Assembly (NCBI GenBank): GCA_026168455.1
Contig: CM047431.1
Location: 41,752,253-41,816,252, forward strand
Reading direction: 5' to 3'
Origin: Theocolax elegans
Lineage: Eukaryota > Arthropoda > Insecta > Hymenoptera > Cerocephalidae
DNA length: 64,000 nt
Of the stretch, positions 34,001-47,500 are shown one piece after another; the stretch's first letter is position 1, and each line of letters begins with the position of its first letter. The position numbers were made by a program, and so were the translations under genes. The notes beneath the pieces are model-generated. The model made no database searches, was not told the DNA's origin, and saw nothing but the letters and a program-made list of their open reading frames with translations.

Positions 34001-37000
34001 ACATCGTTATTAAAAACTAGTATTTATCGAATATTGATTATTCATAACCGTGACAAATTCTGCTTAACGTCTGAAAACCGACCATTTTTACTTTGCTTAT
34101 TGTATATAGGTACTGTTATAATATACTAGAAAAATTTTGTTCTAATAGCTTATAGCTAATAGTTATGTATAGAGCTAACAACTTCCAATTTCACGATTGC
34201 GTTCGAACATTGAATTTGAATTGTCAATAGCGCATCGCACAATGACAAAAAATTTGCCCAGAAGTAAATAGCACGAGGTGTGTTTTATGCAAGGCCAGCT
34301 CGCATTTTTTTATAGATATATTATGCTTGTCGAGTTTTTTTACCTTACGTAAGCCTTGACACTGAATTTGCAAATTTTGCATTTCCGGTGGCTATATAGT
34401 TGCCTATTTTCAAACTTGATTAATTTCTGGATTACCGAACGTCTGAGTGTCGTGGGAAAGAAATTTGCCAATTTTCCCGTGGCGTGGACTTGTCGTTTTT
34501 AAATTGAAAAATAGAAGAACGAACGTTGTAGAGAGAGATTGTTAGTCTAAAAGATATAATTTAATTTAGATATTATTTAAGAGATTAAATTTATCACGAA
34601 ATCTTAAATGTCATTCCGTGTGAAAAGTAACTTTAATTCCTGCACTTAATTTTTGTAATTTATTTTCGTATTTAAACAGATCCTCGCATGCACAAATTAA
34701 CACTTTTAACAAATCGTGAAATATCATCACGCTACACGTATCGCATGTAAGATGAAAAGTTCGTAGAAATTGAAAGATCAAATCTGACGAGTACGATACG
34801 AAAATCACGAGACTTACAGTAGCTTATATGATAATTTAAAACATTCGCAATTACACATTTCCGCATTCGACAAAGTTTCTAAAGCACAGGATGTCGTTGA
34901 TATATACGGAACATAACCTGTACGCGTAGCGCGAAATTGAAAATTTTCCGATAAAATAAATATATGCGATCGAATATTATTTTATCGCGGGCGAGATTTT
35001 AAATAATGATTTATAAGTAAAGTAGGATCGATAGATCTCGTAGGATAGACATCATTGAACTTAATAATACGTCCGCGATCAATTACCGGAGCATTGAACC
35101 CGTGTCGTACGCACACGATACTCGAGTAAAAGTACATTCAAATTGTCCTTGTACCAATTAACTAGAATGATAGGAGGAATGTTTTTTTTTCACTTTATTC
35201 AATCGTAGTATCACGCGAGAATAGTGCAATACACGCGATTCTCTCAATTTGTTCGTTTACCATATATATATTTCGGGCTGGTGACAGTTTTCGCATATAC
35301 GTTTTTATGTTTATATAATATCGTTAACAAATAGTTTGAAGTAAATTGTTAGTGTCAATTTGTTCAAGTGTTGTTGGCGATGTTTAACAAATTAACTCAA
35401 TGCATTTCCTTAGTTCGAGGTTAGGTGGAAATATTCTTTTTAAAAAAATTGACTATAGCCAGGATGTGCTAAAGACATTAAATTTTAATAATAATTTCCT
35501 TTTAAATGCAAAGTAAATGTTAACCTCAAAACGTTAAATGGTTACATTGTAAAACGTGTTAAAAGTATGGAAGATATTTTTAACCTCAAAGCACGCAAGG
35601 GCTATTACGTCAATTAAAATATCTGTAGAAAAAATAGACGCGAACGTATGGAAATATACTTTACACTTCTTAAAATTAATTTAAAATTAATTTCTTAATC
35701 GTGTATTAAAGTGTACTTTTTATTCTTTACTCTTGTAACATATATAGTATACTATCCTTTAAAATGAGCAATTCTCTCGTATAACACTTTTCTAATAAAT
35801 GTAAAGTTCTTCATTTATACATTATAGCATCAATTTACACTCTTTGTGGTTTAGAGCGTACGTTAATTTTCATCAATTTGGCCTACAAAAAAACGGGTTA
35901 CGCGTTGTTTAAATATTTAAAATGTATTAATATGTATATACCATAACGAAATTAATCACGATTTTTTAAATAAAAGTGATTAGCATTTTTAAATATTAAT
36001 TATTTGGTTCGTTATAGAAAGTTATAGTAAGTGCACTTTGCGCATTAAATGATAATAATATGTGCAATACGTTTCGTAAAGTGCCATTGAAACATATTGC
36101 TTAAAGGACGTCGAATGACATTGCAGTTTGTACATATCACATGCCTTTTGCCTATACGCGATTCAAGAATTTTAATCTCTGTCGAATTTGATTATTCACA
36201 TATCCTTTCGAATTGGAAAATATTTATCAAACTCATTTTTTACGAAATCATTTGATTTACCTTCCCTACCTTACCGATCTAAAAATAGCACAATATCAAA
36301 TAGAATAAATTTATGCATTTTTAAGAATTTATTGTCTTTCCTTTATTAATAATTATCTATTTTACATGCGAGTGCTACATTTTAGAGAAAAATATTATTT
36401 AATTTTTTAAATAATTATTCTACCTTATACCGACGTAAAAGATTACATAAAATTAAAAATAATATAATTATAATATGTATAGAGTTAAAAATTTTTTGCG
36501 AATTTATAAGAATTCTTTGCTCCTCGCAATTGTCAATGATAAATCACTGTGCTGAATTTTAATTTATTTTATAATTTTTGACATATAGATAACATAAAAG
36601 TAACGAATATTACTGACTTAAATTTATTTAGCATTAATAAAATTGATCGTACTTTTTAATTCGTGTCGAATTTTTTTGATATATCAAGTGAAGTTTGATT
36701 TATTTTGAGTTGATTAAGTAATTTTCGTTAGATTCTTTTTGATATGTACATCTTAAGGGGATGTCGAACTCAAAAAATGGTCATTTTTAATATTTTTCTT
36801 ATAAAAAAAATAAATTTTTGAAAAAATCGTGAAGGTCATGCCGTTACGCATTTTTAACAGTATACTTAAATTTTTTCAGAGTTTTAAATCTGTAATTTAA
36901 TTCTGATTTTTGCGTTGAAAATTCATGTCTTTAGAGCAATAATTATCAACTGAATGCTGTTTATTCAACTATTATTAACAATTTTTTTTTTTAATTTAAA

Positions 37001-40000
37001 CGGCATGCCCTCGCTTTTATTTTATACGACCCATATGAATTTTTTCAGATTTTTAATTCAATTGTTGAAAGGTGTAGATCCCTGTAACTTGGGTCTGACA
37101 TCCAGGGATAATTCTTATCGACAGAATGCATTGTGCGGTTAAACGATCAAAAAAACTATTCTATATCTAAATAAATATGATAAATTATATATAGGTAAAA
37201 CCGAGATACCATTGACCTTTATTTGAGTATTGTATATCACTAAGTTAAATTGATAACAAAAATATTTATGCGAAATGACATAGGAACAAATTTTATTCTT
37301 AAATCTATGATTTTAAGGTTGAAAGAAAATTAAAAGTCAAATTTCCTTCCACTATACTATTTTTTAATACACCAAGGTTTTATTTATATAAATTGATCAC
37401 AGTGATAGGTAGTATTCAAATGAAGATCAATGATGTCTAATTGATTTTATCTAATTCACCATATTTATTTAGCTAGATTAATTTTTACGTTTCGATTGTC
37501 TCGATCAATATAAATTGAATCTTATAATTACATCCCGTTCATTATTACAGTATATTAATATTTAATAGTAATTTTAAATTGTTATACTATTAAACGCTAC
37601 AACTAGTACAGTCACAAGGAATACTAAATTACTATTTCTAAAATGTAATCACTTACTCTGGATCGATATATGTCTGTGATTGAAAATGTGGCTCGTTTAG
37701 ATATCTTAGCGAATCAAAATTTTCTAATCGAGTTAAAATATCGAGTTAACATTCAAATCGTAATCTCAATCTTCATTATCTGGTAAAAAGTTTTTCGATT
37801 CGAGTGAAATGTTTAGTGAATAAATATAGGGACTCTGGTTTGACGGAAGCTTCGAGTGATCTTTTACTCTAACGAATTAATTAAGTTGAATGTGGTTTTA
37901 CAGACCGGATACCACGTCGAGCTGTCCTAGGCTCGTTGATGTTCCTAGCATGCATGTTCTCATACGTGATTCGGACGAATCTTTCAATTATCATTGTGGC
38001 GATGGTGAATACGAAAAAAAAAGCAAGAGCTTCCGAAGGTTGTCCTGTGGATAGTTTGACATTCAGCAATTCGACGAACGCCACCTTATCCAATCAACTA
38101 CCAAATGTAATTATTACTTTTAAATTATTATTTATTTTTGTTTGAATATCTTACATGTTAAATTAACAATTACCATGATCCACTATAAACATTGTATTAA
38201 ACATATTAAACAGCGAAATGGCGGAATAAATTGTACAAATGTAATATCACCCACTTACAGATGATTTGTATTTGTAACTTTTAGTACAAAACGTTAATCA
38301 TTTTACCATAACTTTTTTAACACCAACTGAAATGATCTGCCGTTTTTGTGGAGTGTTACTGACATATTATAAAATATGTTATGTTGCGAAAAAACTAAAT
38401 TAGTTGCTGATTTTAGTACCGTCACTTATTTTGATCAATATTAAAAATTTTTAAATTATCTTTATTTAAAAAATGTAACGTGTAAGTAATAATGTTGGAT
38501 TTGTTATCCTTATTCTAGTTCTCAAAAAAAAAAATAAATAAATGAAGTTACATTAGGAAGAATAAAAAAATGTCCTCTCGAAATCCAAACCAAAATACTT
38601 AGTAAATTTAAAAGCAGCACATGTTTAATTTATTACTTATTGGCTCCATTAATATCCTAAAATTTTACTAACAATCTAAGAAGAATACGGGTTAATTGTT
38701 AAAGTAGTAAAGTTTGTTTAAAGAGAATTAAATGAATTATCAGATTTCCTGTAACAATCAATTAGAAATACTCGATTTGATAAACGTGTTCACCGAAAAA
38801 AAAAATTTGTTTTATTTTATTTAAAATGAAAAGTTTCTGAGATTTCTCCATATCGAACATACTGGTACATAAAATATACGAATACATTAAATTTCATTTA
38901 AAAATAATATAAAATGAATAAATTAGTCACACGTTTAAAAATCGGTTGTAATCAGGAAAATAGATATTCCAATTAACAAATGCCTACATTTCTAACAAAA
39001 TAGTTTTTGCAATACTTTGATAAAATCTTTTATAATAATCTATATACATATATTTTATAAAAAAAATTAATTGTTGCATAGTATGGCGAAAGGTACGAAT
39101 GGAATCAACACATTCAAGGACAAATATTGGCATCTTACTTCTATGGCACGCTGCCCTCGAGTGTCCCCGCCGGAATGCTGGCGGAAAAATTCGGTGGCGC
39201 CAAAGTTGTTGCGTGAGTATTTAATTTTTACGAGCATTAGATAACTCGATTCATTAATCCGTACGATCCAAATTTAAAAAAGAGACTGAACAAAAAAAAT
39301 TATTTGTTCAACTGACGGATGATACATATTTTCTTTAAATAAAATTTTTATATATATAACCAAATGCTAATTTTGTATATGTGTTACAAAATAAAAATGA
39401 GTAATATTAAATCATTTCGTATAGCTTTAACGGGATAATTTTAAATTGTGTGATATCGACTTTGTATTATTTTTTACGATATATGTATAATTACAAAAAA
39501 TGGTTGTTCATATCGAAAAGGGGTAGAGACGATGAGTGTATTTTTTCAGAATTTTTTTTATATTTGTATTGACACGCAGAGTAAAATTTTTAACAACTTT
39601 TAGTCAAGAGCGCAAGATAATAAAAGGAAGCCTGTAGTTTAGTAATTTTACTGTCCAATATTAAAAATTAAAATCATCAAAAATTTCATATTTATCTTTT
39701 CTGAACATTGCCAATTACGTTCTAATAAAATATAAATATCAGAAAAGTAATAGAAGACGAGCAAAAACGATTTCCAAGGGAATGACGTAGTCTTATATCT
39801 TATACTTATCGTCTTTTTGTTTAACGGGATGTCGGACCCAAGTTACAGGGATCTACACCTTTCAACATAACAATTATGTTGGAAATATTGAATTTATTAA
39901 AAATTTGAAAAATTCATATGGGTAATTTAAAACGAAAGCGAGGGCATAGCATTTTGATTTTTTAAGAAACAATTGATATTTTAATAATAATTGTGTAAAC

Positions 40001-41539
40001 AATTTTCAGTCGGTAATCTGTGGGTCTAAAAAGACTTAAATTTTTAACGTAATAATAAGAATTTAATTACAAATTTAAAAGTCTGAAAAAATCTGTGTAT
40101 CTGTTTAAAATATCCCTGAGGGCATGGCGTTCAGAATTTTCTAAAATATTATTCTTTTATTTATAAAAAAATATTTAAAATATTATATGATAATATGGTA
40201 ATATGGCGTACCCTCAAATCTTATCACTTACACGTGCAATATTTGCACAATAAGTAAAATTTATCCTTGTGCATTTGCAATTTATAATCTAAAACGATAA
40301 AATTTGTTAGAAATGTGTCCGTGTATCGTCGATATTATTAATTAGTTGTTACCAATTATTAATATTAATTAAAATTATACAATTCAGGTAGCCGAATTTC
40401 AATTACGATGTACTCTATATAATTTATACGACTTAAACCAATGTAAAACAAAATATATATTATTTATTTATTTATTATTTGTATTTTATAAACATTGTAT
40501 GTATACTAACAAAATTACGAAGTCAAGCTTGGGTTAAAATTTAAAATGTAATTTTATATTACTAATAATTAATAAATTATTATGCAACGTCTTTAAATAT
40601 TTCTAATTTTTTTGAACCCATTATGTTTTGTTAACTATTAAAAAATGTGTTTAGTTAATTAGTTTGCCATATTACTCTTTTTAATTAATTATCACACTCC
40701 GTAACATAATTTTTGTACCGTAACATAATTTTTGTACCGTAATAATTCATGTTATACGAGATATCTCGAAAAACACTTCAGCGAATAATCTAAAAGTTTG
40801 ATAATAATAACTTAATCGGAATAAAAATGCAAAAAATATTCAAAATGTTTTTGTAAAAACATAATTTACTTTATATTTTAACTGATTGTATAAATTTTGC
40901 AATTCATTTTTTTTATTTGCAATCTTTTGATATATTGGATTACATCGGATTATATTCGAGTAAAAATCCTTTGATTCATTAGATATTTATTATTTGATTT
41001 TCTTTAACCCTAAATTCTCTTTCCCTAAATTGGACTATATAATAATATTACATGATAAAATATCTAACAATTACTTTTTTCTATATAGATTCTCTAGCAG
41101 AAATCAAAGCATTAGTGAATTATTTTTTAGCCAAAAACTTGCTGTTTGACCTAAAATAGCCTACAAGTCCATATTTATTGGTTTTATCTATAACATAAAA
41201 ATACTTAATTTCTATTAGAGTAAACGATATAGCTATCACGTTCTTTCTGCATAACCGTATAAAATGTGTTACACCTATCTTGAAAACTGATATATAGACG
41301 CGCAAAGTAGAGTAGAAAAAAATATAATGAATTGAAATCCATAGCTAAGTTTGCTGAAGTGAACACATTATTTCACAGAATCGCGACGTTGATACCGGCG
41401 GTGCTAAATTTACTGATGCCTTGTGCTGCTGGTATTCATTACATTCTAGTATTTGCGCTTCGCTTCACCATGGGTTTCTTTGGAGTGAGTTTTGACAACA
41501 CTATTAATTTAATGCTAATGTAGATATTAAAAAATATTT

Positions 41540-41593
<54 letters not shown>

Positions 41594-44500
41594 TTATAAA
41601 ATCTATAATAGAACACTTATTTTTGTTTAATACTCTATACGCAAATGCTTCACACGCGAATCCATATATTATTGCTTTTGAAACAGGTTATAAAGTAGCT
41701 TATTCACCTCGTGTTAGATCTATCTGTGTGCCAGCCGAAACGTTAATAATTATTAGTCGACTGGCTTCTAATAATTCGAATAAAAACTTTGGAATTCTTC
41801 AAGACAAACAAAAATTTTGCAATTCAATCAACTGCGTAGAACTGAACGAGAAATGTGTAAATTATTATAATATTTCACGTACTTCCAAAGTTGTTAAATT
41901 AATAATAAAACCATTTCTTCACGTGGGATAGTAATAAAAGAACGTATGAAACTTTTGTAAATAACAGTTGGACATGATATGAGCATGTGAAAACATGTAT
42001 AAATTACATTTGATTACACCGCAAACCATCAGATCACTGTTAGAAATTGTGATGATTTTTTGGCTGATAATTAGTTGATTTTCTGCCAGAAATAATCAGT
42101 CTGGAATAGACGTTGAAGCTAGGACTTTTACGGACATATACGTTTAAGAGTTGTCTAACATGTGGGGTTTTTCGGTACGAAAACCTAATTCTGTATAATG
42201 TCACAAGTACTCTGTAGTGATATGGAAGGATAGAGTGAACTGCCGTGATTCTCGTATATTATATCTTAAAAAAGCCTTATTAATTGTGTCAATCACGGTT
42301 TCACACTATTTTTTGTTATTAACCGAAAATCGACATATTACTTGTACATAATGGAACTCGGGTACGAAAAGTACAGATTATAAATTTTTGTAATTGATTT
42401 TTCAAATATAGTTTTTAATTTTCATTTTTTCTAAATTTTTACACAATCGACGCTTTTTTAATACATGTTCAACGTTAGAAAATTGCAAACATGTAATGTA
42501 GGTTGTAATGTTGACTTCGACATCCTCTTAATAAAAATTAAAAAATTAAACTCTGATACATATGTAATGTCGGTAAAAACGCTAGCTCCGATATCCTCGC
42601 CAGTTAATATATCACAAAATGTTAAAATAAGAAATGAAAAATAAATATAAGAAAGTATATATAAATAAATGTAACAACAGATACATCTATAGCCGTCGCG
42701 ATTAACTTGTGTTTGATAAAAAGGTTCGGAGTAATAATCGAAATGAAATAAACAATATGGAGTTGATTGAATTGTTCATGCCAGTCTTACATTAAATTAA
42801 TCGGCCGATTAGACGTCCTCGGTGCGTATATAACGAAGAAGGAACGACAAGACAACCCGTAGAAACTGAAGTGATTCGTCCATTCGACCTCTATTTCAAC
42901 ACGATGGAATTTTAATACACATTAACTCGGCATTGATTTTCATTAAAAATTTTAGTAGCCATGAGATTTATTTTTAAATAAAAGATATACATCTATATTT
43001 ATAGTATTCCAGTTCACTTACTCCAAGTACAAACATCGTTGATGAATTTCTTTCTGATGCACGTATCTCGTCTTCCGAGTTCCATCTACGATCGCTTGTA
43101 ACGGGACGGCATTCATCAAAAAGTCGTTTGCGACACTTATTATGCAATAAAAACGTTGGCTACGTAAATAGACAATAATGCGAGATGAATAATTGTTTCT
43201 CTTCAATTTAATCCTGTATGTCAATTATATATGTATGGCTACTGATACGCCAATTGAATAAGATATTATTTTTAAATTGTACATATTGTTCGTATGAATT
43301 ATTATCATTAAGTTCGCGGCATCGTTTGAGCATTCTTTTTATTAAATATACAATGTATTTTTTTAATCTTTAGAGCGCAGTCTATCCAGCGCTTCATGCT
43401 ATGATTGCAAGATGGGTACCACCTAGTGAAAAAGGAATGTTTGTCTGGACGATGCAAGGTAATATTTAATATATAAAGTTCTAGTAGAAACAGTATTTCA
43501 TGTAGTATAGTTTTAATATAGAATAGATGAAAAAATTGGTCACAGATGACAATGCTTATTTCCTCATTTTTTATATTGAGGGAAAGTTTTCGTTCTAAAG
43601 AATTGGAACAAAACGCTCGTTATTAATTCTTAAGAAATAATCGTAAAGATTTATTTCGTTTAGTGTAGTTATTTATTAGGTTAACCTATCGGTTTTAAGC
43701 TATTTTCCAGCCAGTAAACGTAGATTTACTTTTGACCTAGAAAACTGCTATTAAAAATATAGTCAAGGTAATAATGAATCGGCCATGAATCACACGAACA
43801 GTTCAATTAACGAACTGAATCTATGTAGGAATTTTAAAGTCCATTGCTTGTATGGAAAACTGGAAGCATAATTTGAATTTTTATGTTGTATTCATTCCAT
43901 TGAATGGCACGGAAACGGAAATGGGACGAAGACCGCGTTTTCGTCGCAAACCGCTCTCGAGCAACTTTTACTTTATCTAGTTCTGACACTGAATCAATTG
44001 TCATTGTGTATAGTACTCCGTTCAATGAATTATCAAAGTATATCAAAAAAACAAATTTATTTAAATCAATTTTTTTGGGATTTAAGGTAGAATTACGTGC
44101 ATTATCTTATTACGAGCATTTTTACTGTTGCGAGGAAAATTTACTCATATTCGCTAAATCTTTTTCAATAGCGTCTATTCGCAGTACTCGAAATGTCAAA
44201 GTTATTATAAGCTTACAAGGAGAGGACCAACCCTGCGGGAAACGGATCTTTACCAAACTCTAGGATATTTTTTGTATTATAAAAATATGAAGAAAGCCGA
44301 ATAGATATATAATCTAATGTCCTTTCTTATCATAAACATAAGCAAATAATGAAAAATCTCGCCAAAAATACTATTAACTTTGATTGCATGTAACTCGTGT
44401 AGATGTATTTTGAAAAAAAATATATCTACTTGATCTCAACTTTCTTCTGCACTTTAGTTTGAATGCATATATTCACTCGTTTTCGAGTTACAAGCAATCA

Positions 44501-47500
44501 AAGTTAGGAGTATTTTTGGCGAAATTTTTCGTTAATTGCTTACATCTATGGTAAAAATTCATATTTTATAGTAGAAAAAATATCCTAGAGTTTGGTAAAG
44601 ATCTGTTTCCCGCAAGGTTGGTCATCTTCTTGTTAGTCAATTCAACGATTGTAAGTTTGAATGAAAATTTTACGGACAATACAATCTTAAATAGATGGTA
44701 AATTCAAAATTGAAAATTCAAATTTCCCGCCAAACATTCTTTACCGAACAAAATATATCAGGCAAAATTCATAATTCTACGTATGTTTGTGGCTTGTTAT
44801 TTCAATTAAATTATAAATTTACATTTTCAAAAAAATAAAAATTGGAGAAATCGTAGGGAGGGCCAAAATTAATCATAAAAGTTTCACTTTTAGAATTCGC
44901 AGTATATTTATTTTATTAAAGTAAATATTAAAACGTAGAATTAATTTTTGAATAGTCAGAATTTTTTGTTTTATCTAAAAAGTATTAAACGAGCTGTCAA
45001 ACCCAACAAAATGCATAGGGTATATTTATACGTACACTTTAACGTAGAAAAAGTTTAAAACAGTAGGTCAAACTTTCTTTAGATCCAGTAGCATTGGAGA
45101 CAAAATTATGCAATATTTCAGGCGATCGGGCTTTTGTTGATGCTGCTCTTATGTGAAAAATGTTAATGTAATCCTTAGTTTAAAAGTAAATAATTATTAT
45201 CTGAAAATAAATAAAATATTTGTAATTGAAGGTGGTCCATTTGGTACGTTCGTAACACTATCTCTGTGCGGAGTGATAATCGCGGAATACGGATGGGAAG
45301 CAGCGTACTACGTCACCAGTGGTTTGATGTTCGTGTTCTTTTTGTTATGGGTATGGCTCGCGTACGACACTCCCGACGTTCACCCAACGATCACGGAGAA
45401 CGAAAGGAATTACATCAAGGAACAAATTGGCACTTCCGTTAGCAAGCAAAAGGTAAATTTATCTTTAGTCACACGCATATACGTATGTAAAACGTAAAAC
45501 CATAATGCTATAGAGAAATATACGTGCGCGTCGAAATAAATCGATTAACAATTCAAATTTTAATTCAATGACTATGGCAGCTGCACCCGGCTAATACAAT
45601 TACTTATGTGATTGACGCAACCCGAAATAACGTACTATAGATTGATTTCGATGAATAGAATAATAATACCAACCGAAACTATTTTTTTTTCCTTGAAAAT
45701 TTTGCAAATAATTGTTTAAATAATTTGCTAACGATTTTCGAGTAATAAATGTTCTCTAAGGAAAATGTATCGTATTAATTCTTGACTCTGGTATAGATCG
45801 ATTAACATTTCGTATATTAACATAATTTTTTGTATTTTTGTAGAAAAAGCTACCCTTCAAAGCAATCGCCATGTCGTTACCGTTTTTAGTTCTACTGTAC
45901 GCCCACTTTGCCAACATGTGGGGCATTTACTTCATCTCCACCAACGGGCCCAAGTACACTTTGGAAATTCTTAGATTCGACATGAAAAATGTGAGTAGTC
46001 ATAAGTGAACGTTAAATTTTTGGTCGACGCAAGATAAATAATACACAGATATACATTTATTGCATTCACGTATTTAGTTACGTGAAATTAATGTCTTATT
46101 TCGTCATGACCCTTCATTCTCCTGAAACCTAGAACTTGGAACTGTAACGTAATGTTATATTATTTTCCAACTAGGCTGGAGCGTTGACTGGATTACCTTA
46201 CATAGCTCGACTCTTCGCTGGCGTTCTATTCGCAGCTGCAGGTGATTATTGTCGAAGAAAGAGTCTCCTTACCCTTGGATGGATTCGTCGTATTTTTATG
46301 ATCTTCTGTGAGTAATACATTTTATATATTCTCTCAGTAAATCGTATATACAAAAAAGCAAGTTTCGATCAACAATCATAAAACCGAATAAAAACAATTT
46401 AAATTATTCATATATACGTGTAATTATGATTATCGAGAGATTTAAAAACTTTTAATATCTCTTACCTGTTTTACACTGAGATAAATGGTATATTAAAAAT
46501 TACAATATTTTGCAGTGAGTCATATTTCGATCATCGTTATTTTCACTATATTTGATCTCTATATAGTGTTAATATTTGCCAAAAATATATAGTCAAAATA
46601 ATGGCAATCCTTCTCTAACTATAATATAATGCAACTTTACTAAAAATCAGTGAAATCAGATACCCAAAAATTACTGGACTGTAGTTAAATGAAATTTTAC
46701 AGAATGGAAAAGTGAAATATTTAATATGTTATAAATGAATATGTCGAAATTTTTGCTGTATAACCAGTAAATTTTGCCTGTTCACATTCAATAGCGGTAA
46801 GAGAGAATCGAACCAAAGTTTTAAAAAAAGTTGAATGTAAACATATTTGATCTAAAAAAATAAATGCTAATCTATTAATTTAGTGCAAAGTTATAGCAAA
46901 AACAAAACTTGAAAGAAATTTTACTAAAAATTTAGCGTTTATAGTTTGTTAATTTTTTAAGCATCATTGACCATATGAGGTTCTCCTTGTTAGTTTCATT
47001 TCTACGAAAAAGATGTAGCTATAAAGTGTACTAATTTATAGTCTATTACTTTACTTGGTGTACACCATTGAATTTCAATGACTATGCAACAAACGAAAGT
47101 TAAATATTTCTACAATTGTTTTTTGTCGTAGCGCATATTGGGCCCGCAGGCATGTCTCCTCATAATGACGTACGCTGGCTGCGACAGGGTAACAGCCGTG
47201 GCTATGATGATATTAGCATTGACGTTTAACGGTGCTGCTTGCCAGACGAGTCTTCAGAATCATCAAGATTTGGCACCCAATTTCGCAGGTTCCCTTTACG
47301 GCATCATGAACACCTTCGGTAGCTTCTCTGGATTCATCATACCGGCGGTCGTCGGTGCCCTCACGAACGAGCACGTGAGTCATAGATCTCCCATTAAAAA
47401 TGAATGGAAAAATAACGATCATGAGTATTCACCGGTTGTTTCGACATTTTTTTCTAGAACGGAATAGAAGAGTGGCGTGTTATGTTTTGGATATCAGCAG

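Noticed and set aside
43834..44263. Overlapping frames on both strands
   Set aside because: They lie in an SLC17 intron and partly in a MITE; no recognisable motif.
45117..45152. Possible extra SLC17 exon (ATTTCAG then GCGATCGGGCTTTTG, membrane-like peptide) just before exon 6
   Set aside because: It runs into a stop soon after, lacks a donor in phase, and exon 5 joins exon 6 perfectly without it.
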